From Podospora pseudoanserina (taxonomy: Eukaryota > Ascomycota > Sordariomycetes > Sordariales > Podosporaceae): a stretch of DNA of 64,000 nucleotides. The notes beneath the pieces were generated by a model that did no database searches, was not told the origin of the DNA, and saw nothing but the letters and a program-made list of their open reading frames with translations. Position 1 is the first letter of the stretch. The number at the start of each line of letters is the position of its first letter. The position numbers and the translations under genes are program-made. The stretch lies in NCBI RefSeq assembly GCF_035222485.1, contig NC_085925.1, positions 2,666,001 through 2,730,000 of the forward strand. The letters run 5' to 3'. This document shows positions 11,678 to 22,443 of the stretch, piece after piece.

Positions 11678-12866
11678 TGTTGCTGGGACTGAAAGCTTCC
11701 GGTCTTGTGTCTTGAGTGAGGTTGGTAATTTTGGGCCTGGCAGGTCAACGAGTGTATTGATGAAACTGATCACCGGGTAGATTGTGTGGCAGGGAGCATG
11801 AGCTTATATCCAAGTCAGTAAGCGTTCGGAGAGGTGGGAATTCTCAAGACAGTGGATGTCTTTTCCCAGCCTCGAACAGTATGTACGGGTCAGGTAACCA
11901 GTGCAAGACACGTCACCAAATTGTTGGTGTCAAGTTACCTTGGGAAATACAGAAGGTACGTACCAATGTGATCATTTTGCCATTGATATTCCACGCGGCA
12001 TCGGCGGCAGAAGAAAACATCCAACCGTTAGATGAACGACGGTCACCTTACATATCCCTACATGTAACTTCCAATGTAACTCTGACACTGGGTAGAAGAA
12101 CTTCATGATTTGATGAACTGCATGCATACCTGATACTTTTTTTTGGCCGAAGAGTCTAGATCCTCTCTCTAAGGTAAAATCGATAGAGCTGCGCCAAATA
12201 AATACCGAGGGCCACACATATGCCAGAACTGTGCCCTTGCATTGGTCAAAAGAGATGTTTTGGAAAAGGCCAGCCAAGACATTGACATATGGCCTTGGCG
12301 AGTCAGGACTCGTTAGATATTCGACCTGTCAATGTTTAGTGGGTGTCCTTTCTGCCTAACCAAGTCGCAAAGTACCTGCCAGAGATCAATGGAAAAGTGT
12401 TACATCTGATAACTATCGGCCACAGACTCACGAAAGTGAAAAGATGGAGTGCCCATGACCAAGATGAAAAGCAGGGCGAACACCCCACACATCTACTAAA
12501 GTTTCCGATAGCATACATTGGAATTTTGTTGATAATTCCAAGAGTAAAACAGCAAGAAACTGAGCTTGGCATAAGATACGAGTAGATCAGGCGGTAGTTG
12601 AGCATATGCTGGCTGCCCAAGCTGAACTGCAAGGTCGGACATGCAGAATTTCATGACTGACCCGGAACAGTCATTTTTTGGATCCGAGTTACGCGAGTCT
12701 GTCATCCCATCCTCCAGAGTTTTCGATCCCAGTTTTGGCAACTTTCTGTCTGAGCTCGAGACGAAATTTACCCCAGCAGCGGCCTTTCTGCCTCCAGCTT
12801 TGATAGTTTGATCTGAGCATCGGCACACATTGTTTCTCCAAGACCACCAACCAACCATTAGAAGAG
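11678..12866. promoter_or_regulatory. shared intergenic region between caspase-like and CHAT genes
   Basis: 1.19 kb of moderately AT-rich DNA between two divergent start codons. Short frames inside lack family features. It must hold both promoters; no palindromic operator was recognised by eye. Confidence 0.4.
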
Positions 12867-15800
12867 ATGGATGCTTTTTGGGAAAATCTCTCAAATTCCA
12901 TGACCCTGCAAGACATAGAGTATGTTCTTGAACGTTTTCAAGAGCTCTTCTCTACGAGGCAGCCACACGACTCTCCTAGCATGGCTTATCTCCTGAGCCA
13001 GGAGAGTCTCACATGGCAGTTGCACTTTGCCAAAACTATGGACAGTGCTTCTCTCCAAAAAGCGCTCGAAACAAGCGACGCTGCTCTCTGCCATTTGCAA
13101 CTTGATGGGCCCAATGGCCCTGATTCTGACAAGAGCGCGGTCTATGAGAGTGTTGCCAACAGTCGCTACGCTCACTTTCAAGCAACTGGAAGTTTTGACA
13201 GCATCAAAGCTGCCATAGACAACTGCATTGTGGCACTCAACTTTGAGGAGGCCGGAACTGCACGGTGGAGTGCTCTAGCCGTTGCAAAATTGAGCATTTA
13301 CCTGATGGATCGGGTCGTGATGCTGCCTACACAGGAGCACGTTTCCGAAGCCGTGGAATTCTTTCGAAAACATTCTTCTACAGCAAACAAGCTCAGTCCA
13401 ACCTACCACGCGCAGTTCCTATCTAGATTCAGCGTGGCTCTGTTCCACAAGTGCATGTTCGTTTCTGACGAGCCTGCCATCATGGAGGAAGCTCTGAAGC
13501 TTGGTTATCGGTCCATCGACATCATTCCGCCTGAAGCTGCAACCATGGAATACACAAATTGTGCCGGGATTCTTCAGCAACGCTTCCAACAAACCCTTCA
13601 GTTCAATGTACTTGAGCACGCTCTTCAGATCTCCCGGTTGGCTGTGAAACATGAAGCGTCGAAGGACGTTGCGGAGAAGGCTGGGAAGCTGACGGCTCTC
13701 GGCAACATGCTGGTAACCAAATGTCAAAGATACATTGAAACCAAATCTCGGGAAGCGTTGCAAGCTTTAGAGGAGGCAATCCAGCTGGGTCGAGAGGCCG
13801 TCCGTACTCTGCAGCCAATAGACCCAAGTTCCAATGCACTTCTCAGACACGAAAAGTCCCATACGCTCACTTTGATTGCACCATGGTTCGCCCTCAAATC
13901 GAGTGTAACCGGAGATCTTCGGTGTGCCGAGGAAGGTATTGGGCTTCTTCAACAGGCCCTGACACTGACCTCGGATGGGCATCCAGCACGTCACCGAATT
14001 CTTACCTACTTGGCTCACATCCTCGAAACTCAACACCAGATCTTGAAAGGCTGTAAGAATAAACGGCAGGCAATGGAAAAGCTGGACGAAGCCTTGAGAT
14101 ACGGCCGAGAGGCCGCTGAAGCAACACCGGAACTGGACCCAGCCCGAGGCGAGCGTTATATGAATGTTGGCAAGATGCTTCTGAGCAAATGGCTCTTGAA
14201 TGGAGACGACCAACCCGAAGAAGATGAAATGCTCGTGCTGGAGGCAAGGAAGCACTTTTGCTATGTGGCCAACCTAGCCTCGGCGCCACTTCTGTTGCGT
14301 TTGCCTGCGACAATTCAAGGGGCTCGACTACATCTGGAGAAGGGTGAAGTAACCGAAGCACACCAGCTCTTGCAGACCGGAATCTCCCTCTTGCCGACCC
14401 TTCACCCGCAAATTCTCTCTGCCGAAGACCTCAGGGCTACGTTGTCTCAAGTATCCGGCCTCTCTACATTGGCCGCCTCAGTCACCCTAGAAGCCGACAA
14501 AAGCCCCTTCGACGCCTTGATGTTTTTGGAGGCCGGCCGTTGCATCATTTCTGGGCTCTCCATGAGTCTCAAGACAGACATGATTCAGCTTCAGCAGAGA
14601 GACAAGGGGCTTGCCGATAGCTACGAGAATCTGAGAAAGAGGCTGGCTGCAGTTAGTCGACCTTCCCCCAGCGCATTGACCAGACCGCGACCTGTCGAAA
14701 CGCAGCAGGAAGAGCTGCTCCAACAACTTTCACAAATGGAGGGAGAGATACGAAAGTTGAAGGGGTTTGAAACCTTCCAGTTGCCCCTATCTGAAGAGAT
14801 GGTCAAAGAGCTGGCTCAAGAGGGGCCCATTGTGGTTATCAATGTCACATACCGACGAAGCGACGCCATCATCATCACTCCTGATGAGATCAAGTCTGTC
14901 CAACTCAAACATCTCAAATATGAAGAACTGGACAAGAAGGTTGTTGTCTTTGAGAAGCTTGGAAACGGATCAAGACGCAACGTCGTAGTTGCAGATGAGT
15001 GCGAAGATGAGCCAGGAGACGAGGGTAGTGAAGCACTGTATTGGCTTTGGAATGTCGCAGCACGTCCAATTCTGGATGAGCTGAGGGCTCATCTGGGGGA
15101 TTCGAAGCGAGTTTGGTGGATTACCAGCGGACTGGCTGGGAGAGCGCCTCTCCACGCAGCCGGAAGCCATGGCTTCAACTCCACTGAAAACACACTTAGC
15201 CATGTCATCTCATCCTACATCTCATCACTCAAAGCTCTCCGATACGCGAGGCAGGCTGCCACATCTGTCAACGCACAGCCTAAGAGGAGCATGCTTCTGG
15301 TGACAATGCAAAAGAACCCTCCGCCGCATTGCAAACTGGATACGAGGCACGAAGAGAATGTGATTCGAAGCGTTTTTGGACAGGACATGCTACATCTCGA
15401 GCATCCAGATCCCGAGCTCGTCCTCAAGGAGATTCCCACCTGCTCTTTTGTCCACTTTGCCTGTCATGGGGCCTCCTTTAGTTCCGACCCGTCGAGAAGC
15501 GGACTTCTTCTGATCAAGGACGGGAAGGCCGCGATGCTCACCGTGGCTCAACTTGAAGAGGTTGATACAGAGCAGGCGGCGGTAGCCTATCTGTCTGCAT
15601 GCTCGACAGCGCAGCAAACAGAAGGCAAGCTGGCCGATGAGGCGATCCACCTCGGAAACACATTCCAAGCTTTGGGCTTTCAGCATGTAATTGGGACAAT
15701 GTGGGGTGCTAATGACAAGGCGGCTGGGGATGTGGCAAAGAGATTTTATGCCAAACTAACCTCTGCGGGTGATATTGGTGTGGCACAGGCGTTGCATCAG

Positions 15801-15884
15801 AGCATGTTGGAGTATCGCAGCGCCACCACGGGCGATGAGAGACATTTGTTGGCTTGGTGTCCATTCATTCATATCGGGGCCTAG
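12867..15884 (+). CDS. TPR-CHAT domain protein (caspase-related fold)
   Basis: Single-exon protein of 1005 aa. Residues about 30-560 are helical and TPR-like, with repeating pairs such as ALEEAIQLGREAV and EAHQLLQTGISLL; a coiled-coil-like stretch sits near 610-660. The C-terminal ~300 residues are a CHAT domain (caspase HetF associated with TPRs): FVHFACHG with the predicted catalytic His867, then AYLSACSTA with Cys912, followed by GFQHVIGTMWGANDK and the terminal LAWCPFIHIGA. In bacteria TPR-CHAT proteins are proteases in defence systems; in fungi they are common but mostly uncharacterised. Both catalytic residues are present, so protease activity is plausible. It is head-to-head with another clan-CD protease-like gene. 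Confidence 0.93.
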   Translation: MDAFWENLSNSMTLQDIEYVLERFQELFSTRQPHDSPSMAYLLSQESLTWQLHFAKTMDSASLQKALETSDAALCHLQLDGPNGPDSDKSAVYESVANSRYAHFQATGSFDSIKAAIDNCIVALNFEEAGTARWSALAVAKLSIYLMDRVVMLPTQEHVSEAVEFFRKHSSTANKLSPTYHAQFLSRFSVALFHKCMFVSDEPAIMEEALKLGYRSIDIIPPEAATMEYTNCAGILQQRFQQTLQFNVLEHALQISRLAVKHEASKDVAEKAGKLTALGNMLVTKCQRYIETKSREALQALEEAIQLGREAVRTLQPIDPSSNALLRHEKSHTLTLIAPWFALKSSVTGDLRCAEEGIGLLQQALTLTSDGHPARHRILTYLAHILETQHQILKGCKNKRQAMEKLDEALRYGREAAEATPELDPARGERYMNVGKMLLSKWLLNGDDQPEEDEMLVLEARKHFCYVANLASAPLLLRLPATIQGARLHLEKGEVTEAHQLLQTGISLLPTLHPQILSAEDLRATLSQVSGLSTLAASVTLEADKSPFDALMFLEAGRCIISGLSMSLKTDMIQLQQRDKGLADSYENLRKRLAAVSRPSPSALTRPRPVETQQEELLQQLSQMEGEIRKLKGFETFQLPLSEEMVKELAQEGPIVVINVTYRRSDAIIITPDEIKSVQLKHLKYEELDKKVVVFEKLGNGSRRNVVVADECEDEPGDEGSEALYWLWNVAARPILDELRAHLGDSKRVWWITSGLAGRAPLHAAGSHGFNSTENTLSHVISSYISSLKALRYARQAATSVNAQPKRSMLLVTMQKNPPPHCKLDTRHEENVIRSVFGQDMLHLEHPDPELVLKEIPTCSFVHFACHGASFSSDPSRSGLLLIKDGKAAMLTVAQLEEVDTEQAAVAYLSACSTAQQTEGKLADEAIHLGNTFQALGFQHVIGTMWGANDKAAGDVAKRFYAKLTSAGDIGVAQALHQSMLEYRSATTGDERHLLAWCPFIHIGA

Positions 15885-15987
15885 GCCTTACAATCTGGCG
15901 TTCCCACAACCATGTCCTTACCTTATATATCTGAGCTATTTCTCCACATACCCTCAAGTCCCGCTCTCGTCATCCCAACGACCCTAT

Positions 15988-16872
15988 TCAAGAATCACTA
16001 TCATCCTCATCCGACGACACATCAGACTCACAAGCCCACCCAAAAACAACCCTCTCCCCATCCACACTCTTCGCCTCAAAAAGCGCCTCAGCCCCCTGCC
16101 CCGTACCCTCCGCCAGCCCAGCCCCAAGGTACACCTCCCTCTCTCCCTCCTCCTCCTCACCCCGCCTCCCACCAACCCCCTCAACAACTGCCTTCCACCG
16201 ATTACTAACCCCCAACTCCGGCCTCGCGCTCCCCCCCCAAAACTCCCTAATCTTCACCTTCCGATAAGCAATAGCATATATCCTCTCCCCCTCATTCCTC
16301 ACCGTAGTCCTCACCCCTTTCCTCACCTCCCTCCCCCCCTTGACCTCAACATCCGTCAACCCAAGCAAATCTCCCCCGACAGCCCCAACCGGCATCGCAA
16401 CCCCCCCCTGAACCCCAACCCCCGACCCCCCCTCCTCCCTCTCAACAGTAGCATTCTCAAACGTCCTGAAACCAGTTATGAACTGCGGCGACAACCGCCT
16501 CACCCGGCAGTTCTCCAACCACCGCTGCATCTCCCCCCCGGTCTCGGGACCAAAAACGATGGACTGGAAGAGCTCGTCCGGTTTGTTGAGGGAGTAGATC
16601 TTGCCCGTGTCGGCCAGGATGCGGAGAACAGTCGACTTGCTGTACGACACAGAAAAGGACGCGAACTTGGTGGCGAGGACGTCGAGGAAGGTTTTGGAGC
16701 TGGCGTCGAGCTCGGCGGAGAAGAGCGCGTCGGGTTGGATCGTGAAGGCGGATTCGGGGACGGGGTGGTAGGGTCGCTTGGCGTCTTGGTGGGGTTGGGT
16801 GAGGTGGGGGACGAAGCTGGCGAGGGAGATTTGGGAGAGGAGGTAGGGGGAGTTTGTGAGCATGAAGGCCAT
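15988..16872 (-). CDS. hypothetical fungal protein, 294 aa
   Basis: One open frame starting at the Met of MAFMLTNSPYLLSQ and ending in the acidic tail SSDEDDSDS. The first 150 residues look globular (SAFTIQPDALFSAEL; TGKIYSLNKPDELFQSIVFGP). The middle is Gly/Val-rich and the coding strand is strongly purine-biased. No domain was recognised and no signal peptide or membrane segment is clear. It converges on the TPR-CHAT gene with about 100 bases between stops. The frame extends upstream, but that part reads like an untranslated leader. Confidence 0.6.
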   Translation of the reverse strand: MAFMLTNSPYLLSQISLASFVPHLTQPHQDAKRPYHPVPESAFTIQPDALFSAELDASSKTFLDVLATKFASFSVSYSKSTVLRILADTGKIYSLNKPDELFQSIVFGPETGGEMQRWLENCRVRRLSPQFITGFRTFENATVEREEGGSGVGVQGGVAMPVGAVGGDLLGLTDVEVKGGREVRKGVRTTVRNEGERIYAIAYRKVKIREFWGGSARPELGVSNRWKAVVEGVGGRRGEEEEGEREVYLGAGLAEGTGQGAEALFEAKSVDGERVVFGWACESDVSSDEDDSDS

Positions 16873-17651
16873 GGTGGTTGAACTTTGTTGGGGGTTGCGG
16901 GGGTGTGTGGGCCGGCGTGGGCTCTTTGCGCTGATGAAGAAATATCTATGTTTGAATGATGTGAGTAGTGAATGATACTTCTGTTGGGGGACTTTATGGT
17001 TTACCAGACTGGTAACAATCAAAGATCTCCCTTGACAGAGTTCGGGTCTATTGCCAAAAGTCTAGATATCTTGAGACGCTGGAAATAAGCAAGACGGTCG
17101 ACATGGCTTTGGGCTTGAATTGAGAGACTTGGGTGGAGTATTTGGGTTGCATTCAGGCATGAGAAGACCAGTTACACGAGGGCGAGTATTGCTTTGTCCA
17201 ATTACACAATCAATTCAAGATGCTTATTCAAATCTCTCTGCCCAATTCGGGTCGAATGTGGTGCCACACGAGGAGTCCTTAGGCTTACGCGGTCATAACA
17301 TCGAGAAGCACCGGAGTCATGAAATTGGGATGCCATTCCCACTGTCAAAACTTAAATTCTGTCCTCGAAATGGGACAGTGGTATTAGCTTGTCTTAATCC
17401 TCGGCTCACAATTCGTACAGGTAGTCTTGATACAACGCTTCAAGCATCATGCTTTGATCAAGGAGTCGATGTGATGGTTCATACCGTTTCGATACCTTTT
17501 CTAAGGTATATTCTGGAAACAAACCTTCCCCCAATCTATGATACATATTACAGACATATACCACCAAGTCCCATTGTAGTCATGTACTCTATACCCCCTA
17601 TATACCCACCCATTTAAACCCTCACATCTATCATCATACAAATGACCCCCT
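16873..17651. other. intergenic region with no supported gene
   Basis: Holds the upstream region of the 294-aa protein gene and the 3' flank of ALG9. A 165-codon plus-strand frame at 17120-17617 starts without a conserved protein pattern and is not called. Confidence 0.5.
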
Positions 17652-19613
17652 TTACCTCCTCTGCTTCAGCAAACAATGCCTCCCCCACTTCCTCCTAAAC
17701 CCTTCAGGAATAATCTCCCAATCAGGCACCCAAACCGCCCTCGCCAAAAACGGTGTGCTCTCCGCATCCAAGAAAGGAAGACACTTGACCTCCTCCCACC
17801 GATCCACATTCTTCGCATAGTCCGGTTCATTTGGCGGAAGCTCCACATCCCCCCTCTCCGGGAACTGCGTATCCACCATGAAAACACACATCCTCAAGTC
17901 GACATACTTGCCCATGTCCTCCTCGTTCTTGTTGTTCAACCCGATGGTAGGCAGCCAAGTCCCGCCAAAGAAGCCAAACCCAGTCGTGGCCTCGCTAAAC
18001 TCTCCAGGAAGCAAGCCACGGAACTCGGAACGGACAAATTTGGCGTGCATATCCTTGGGGAGGAAATACGAAGTAGGGAAGCGGTACCAATCCTTGCCAA
18101 AGCAGACTGTGTCGCCCCGTCCGCCGACCTCAAAGAGCGGATCGTAGAGGGACAATGGGGCGTGGTAGGCAGTGTACATGCCACCAATGCGGGCAAGACC
18201 GACAATAGCTGACGCCACGAGCCCAAGGCTGACCACAGCCAGTTTGAGCTTGGCAGGGATCTTTCCCACGAGCGTCCTGGGGCTTGCGTTACCAAAGAAG
18301 GTGAGGAAACTGTGGAAGGCCAGGGCAGCGTTGAGAGCCAGGAAAGGGTATACAGGGTACATGAAGCGCTCTTCCTTGTGGGGCTGAAGGGTAAAGATGC
18401 CCAGCCACATGTAAAAGGGCGTCAAAAAGACAAAGGTACGAAGCCCAGACTGGAAAGTCTCTCCTGTTGAGCGCATGAAGAGCTTCTGCAAGAGGAACAG
18501 CGGTAGAGAAACCAGCGCAAGGATGAACCAGATGTTGAAGTTGAGCAGCAGGTTCTTGAAGTAAAAGGTCCAGGGCTCAGTGCCGTAGAGGTCGGGGCCG
18601 CCGGTCTCGGAGAAGATGTTGTACTTGATGATGTTCCAAGAGACAAGTTCAAACCTTCTGTAGAAAAAGGTGTTGATGGAAGCGTCAAGGCCCTATTGGC
18701 TAGTTAGCGTTGGCGTTTGACCCAGGCGGGTCATGAAAACTTACAATTAGAAGAACTCCGGCCATAACACCACGAAAAACACGAAGCGCAGACTCAAACA
18801 TGCGATCCTGGTCACTGACAGCAGCAAAGAAGATCTCCTCCGCAACGAATGGCGCGCAAAGAGCCGCGGCAAACGGCCAGCCAAGAACGCCTCCTACGGC
18901 GAACCAGAACATGCCCATCGCTGTCTTGATCCCACCGCGCCAGTTCATGAAGGCGGCCGCGCCAAGACAGGACATGTACATGGCAAAGCTCGAGGGAAGA
19001 TAGGCCGTGCTCGCGTGGAAATTTCCGGGGCTAAAGATGGTGGCTATTATGAAGAAGATTCCAACACGGGGGCTCAGGGCCAGGCAGATGGAGCGCCACA
19101 TCAAGGTCTGACAGAATGCGCACCCCACGGCGAATGCATAGCGGAGGAAGTAGAACTCGGCCACCTTGTTAGAGTGAGGCAATAGACGGCGAATATTGGC
19201 AACAATGGCGTGGATAGCAATGTAGAACCAGCTCCTGATGCTGAACTCGGGGGAGTATTCCCAGGTCTGAAGACCATAGCCATGGCTGAGGTAGTGGGTA
19301 GGTTCCCAGTAGTTGAACGTCTCGTCGCAATCTTGGATCGGGGAGAAGAGAGCTGCTACGGCATTGGCGGCTAGGAAGAAGTAGAAGGCAGAGATGGGTT
19401 GGATCGCGAAGGCATCTTTGATAGCCCTGGCGGAGAAGCGCATGTCAGCTCAACATTCCCAAGTATGTATTCGCGGCGCACCCGGCTGGGACATGACGTG
19501 GGTAGCAGAGAAACTCACTGTTTCCTGGCGTGTTTTGCTGATGGATGTACGAATTCTCTCTTCTCCTGGCTGGGGGCAGGCTTGGGAGCTGCTGGTTTGG
19601 CTTTGGGAGCCAT
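17652..19613 (-). CDS. ALG9: ER alpha-1,2-mannosyltransferase ALG9 (GT22)
   Basis: Adds mannose residues to the lumenal lipid-linked oligosaccharide for N-glycosylation. Three exons, 19613-19519, 19426-18745 and 18692-17652, give 605 aa. The first exon encodes a basic, Ala/Pro/Lys-rich N-terminus (MAPKAKPAAPKP); its intron (19518-19427, donor gtgagt, acceptor ccag) joins in phase to AIKDAFAIQPISAF. The second intron is 18744-18693 (donor gtaagt, branch gctaac). Signatures: lumenal acidic motif QDCDETFNYWEP (Asp64, Glu67), several hydrophobic helices, and the GT22 motif HKEERF at 364-369. A shorter start at the internal Met at 19443 is possible but would ignore the phase-matched first exon. 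It is divergent from NAF1. Confidence 0.93.
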
Positions 19614-20184
19614 TGTGTTGTTTTGGACCCTATTCCGGGGCTGAAGGAGGAAAGTGATTGCATTCAGCTGCCACTTTTTTGCTGGAGCTGAAGAACACAC
19701 ACAGACGTCAGCTCTCCAGCGTCTTCGATGTCCCCAAGCCAAGACGTGCTGGCAGTCAATGCCGCTAACCGCCTCCGGTAAGGCGCCATTAAGCGAGCGA
19801 TCCACTTCCCGAAGAGAGTCCGTGCGCGTTACTTGCCGGCGTTCTCTGAACTTTTTTGGATCCAGACTTTTTTTGCGTGGCCATCAGAGAACCTTTGCGA
19901 CTTCATCAGAGGTTTTGAACAGTCTTTTCTCTGGTCGGAATAGGATATTTGGTTCATCTCTTCTTTTTTTTCTATCTTATCAGATCAGACTCTTTTCACG
20001 TCGAAATATCTTCTCTTTCTACCATCTCGATATCATCGCCCTCACGACTTTCTTATCGCACCTGAGTCGCCTTATCGAGTATTGATCGATCGGAAAGCCT
20101 GTGAAGCTACTTCACCCAGAACTACAGCACCCTACATACTTCCCACCTCTTTTCACCACATTTTCCATTCAGGGAGTACAAAGC
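19614..20184. promoter_or_regulatory. divergent promoter region ALG9 / NAF1
   Basis: 571 bases between start codons. The NAF1-proximal half is CT-rich (notably 19960-20060), as is common in fungal promoters and leaders. No named site can be assigned. Confidence 0.4.
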
Positions 20185-22443
20185 ATGGAAGGGTCCTCTA
20201 TGCAGATCCCCGGCCTCAATCTTGGCCAGGGGCAAGCTGAGGAGAAGCCAGCCAGTGAGGTGACGCAAAACACTCCTGGCGTTGTAAGTTTTTCTCTTCA
20301 GACTTTCACAGTGCAATTGGCTAATGTTGCTCTGCAGTCGGAAAAGCAGCAGGAGAATCTATCTCCAGTGGTTGAGGCCTCTGCTCGCCCGGATGAGGGC
20401 ATGGATCTCGATGTCCAAGAACCTGTCATCACCAACCAAACAGAAACCAGCACAAAAAAAGTGGTGTCTGTTGATGCTCAAATGAAGGCCACAGATCTTG
20501 ATGTCCCAGGCAGCCCAGACGTTACTGACGCGCTTGAGGCTGCTCTTGCCGCCGAGAATGATGTCAAAGACATGGTGGCTAAAGCCCAGGAGTCTGTTAC
20601 TGCTCCAGCGACTGTCACTACAACGGAGAGCAATGTCAATGTCAAGGACACAGTCATGGCTACAACACAGGAGACTGATATTACAGAGACCATCAGAAAT
20701 ACGACAAACGAGACTCCCGTCCAAGATGGAGAGCAAGAGGAGGGCGAGCACCCAGAGTGGGAGATCGACTCTTCACCCTATGAGTCCTCAAGCTCCGATT
20801 CTTCAGATGATGACTCAGATGATGAAGACTATCCAATTCTCGGCGTCGAGGAAACCGCCCGGATGTTGATGGCTCTCGAGCATGATGGTGATGTGAACGG
20901 GTCTCGAGGCGTTAGGGAGCCAATCCGATCCAAAAACGAGAAGCCTGAAGAGGTGATCCCCAAGCCTGATGTTCAAATTCTCCCCGAGGATAAGATTGAG
21001 CTTTTGGGTCAGATTCAGTTCATTGTCGAGACCAATCTTGTCATCCAATCCTGCAAGTCCGCTGCAGAGCAGGTTCTAGACACCGGCACTGTACTGTGCA
21101 AGGAAGACCGCACCGTCATTGGTGCCCTGGCTGATGTGTTAGGCAACGTCAGAGATCCCAAGTATACGGTGGGCTTCCCTAACGAAGAGGAGATCAAAGA
21201 GCTTGGGCTGGAAGTTGGAATGCCCATCTTCTTCTCAACGAGGCATGCCAACTCTGTTTTCACCAAGCCGCTTATGCAAGCGAAGTACACGGATGCGAGC
21301 AACGTGCACGATGAAGAGCTTGCTCCCGAAGAGATGGAGTTCTCCGACGACGAGAAGGAACAAGAGTACAAGCGGAACAATAAGCTGCAGAAGCGAACGA
21401 ACCGCGAGAAAAAGCTCGGGATTGAACCAGGAACTGGTCGCGGTGGCGGTCGCGGCGGAAAGTGTGGTGGTCGAGGCGGAGGTTCAGGCTGGGGCGCCCA
21501 ACATGCTCCTAGCCCCTCCGTTGCGACAACAGCTACGCTCGATTATGATGACGACGATGGGCCTTACCGTCCATTGGCCAGACCCCCTGGATTTGGTTTA
21601 CCTCCCAGGCCCCCGAGTCCGGCTCGCGACCAGCTGAACTTCAATCAGCATGGTGGTTTCGACAATCGAGGCCGTGACGATAACCGTGGTCATGATGGCT
21701 TCCGTGATCGAGGAAACAGCCGTGGCAGGGGCGGCTTCAGAGGCAATTTCCGCGGTCGCGACAACGAAGGGGGTGCTCGCGGCTTTGGTCATGGGAGACA
21801 TTCGTCTGTCTCGACTGATGTCTCCACCGCAACATCCGCAACTCTGCCAGCTTTCTCCGCCAGCGGCAGCCCTTCTCCCTACAGCTTACATGTCCGCCCT
21901 CCATTCCCACCCGTTCCAGCTCCTACCCAAGGCGCCTGGCCCGGCATGCCAGCTATTCCTTTCCCCCCTCCGCCGCACAGTTATTCAGCTGCTCAGCAGG
22001 CACCGTGTCCACCCATTCCCGGACAGCCGCAGCCTCCTACGGGTGGGTTCACGTTTAACTATCCCGCCTGGCCGCAGGCTCAAACCCAGGCCCAGGGGCA
22101 GGGGTACGGTTATGCTCCAGCGGCTCCATCCCCAACCCCTCCCCAACAGCAGACTGGGTACACTCAGCCGCCGAACTGGGCCGGCGCAGCCGCGATTCTT
22201 CATAATTTGGCCCAGGGTGCCTACGGGCAGCAGGCTCAGCAACAGGCTCAGCAACAGGCTCCGCAGCAGGCTCAACAGCAGGCTCAACAGAGCTATCAAG
22301 GTCAGTCTGCTTATCATCCCCAGCAGGGCTACCAAGGTCAAGCTGGTCACCAGGCCCAGCAGAATGGAGGTCAGCAGCAGGCTCAGACGCAAGCTCAGCA
22401 GCAAGCTCCGCAACAGCAACAGAATCAGTACTGGCAGCATTAG
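20185..22443 (+). CDS. NAF1: H/ACA snoRNP assembly factor NAF1
   Basis: Naf1 is a nuclear shuttling factor that holds Cbf5/dyskerin during assembly of H/ACA RNPs and is later replaced by Gar1. Two exons, 20185-20283 and 20338-22443, give 734 aa. The 54-base intron (donor gtaagt, branch gctaat, acceptor gcag) is a multiple of three, so the unspliced frame also stays open. Layout: acidic Ser/Asp/Glu-rich N-terminus; the Gar1/Naf1 beta-barrel at about 245-360 (LGQIQFIVETNLVIQ; DRTVIGALADVLGNV); basic segment ending NREKKLG near 393; RGG-type Gly/Arg clusters at about 400-420 and 485-530; then a Pro-rich and Gln-rich tail with QQAQQQ repeats. The tail may drive phase separation (inference). Confidence 0.92.
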   Translation: MEGSSMQIPGLNLGQGQAEEKPASEVTQNTPGVVSFSLQTFTVQLANVALQSEKQQENLSPVVEASARPDEGMDLDVQEPVITNQTETSTKKVVSVDAQMKATDLDVPGSPDVTDALEAALAAENDVKDMVAKAQESVTAPATVTTTESNVNVKDTVMATTQETDITETIRNTTNETPVQDGEQEEGEHPEWEIDSSPYESSSSDSSDDDSDDEDYPILGVEETARMLMALEHDGDVNGSRGVREPIRSKNEKPEEVIPKPDVQILPEDKIELLGQIQFIVETNLVIQSCKSAAEQVLDTGTVLCKEDRTVIGALADVLGNVRDPKYTVGFPNEEEIKELGLEVGMPIFFSTRHANSVFTKPLMQAKYTDASNVHDEELAPEEMEFSDDEKEQEYKRNNKLQKRTNREKKLGIEPGTGRGGGRGGKCGGRGGGSGWGAQHAPSPSVATTATLDYDDDDGPYRPLARPPGFGLPPRPPSPARDQLNFNQHGGFDNRGRDDNRGHDGFRDRGNSRGRGGFRGNFRGRDNEGGARGFGHGRHSSVSTDVSTATSATLPAFSASGSPSPYSLHVRPPFPPVPAPTQGAWPGMPAIPFPPPPHSYSAAQQAPCPPIPGQPQPPTGGFTFNYPAWPQAQTQAQGQGYGYAPAAPSPTPPQQQTGYTQPPNWAGAAAILHNLAQGAYGQQAQQQAQQQAPQQAQQQAQQSYQGQSAYHPQQGYQGQAGHQAQQNGGQQQAQTQAQQQAPQQQQNQYWQH

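Noticed and set aside
15769-16881. 370-codon plus-strand frame rich in Pro and Leu
   Set aside because: Overlaps the end of the CHAT gene and lies antisense to the 294-aa protein; composition reflects a purine-biased opposite strand.
17120-17617. 165-codon plus-strand frame
   Set aside because: No recognised domain, unusual composition, no splice or start evidence.
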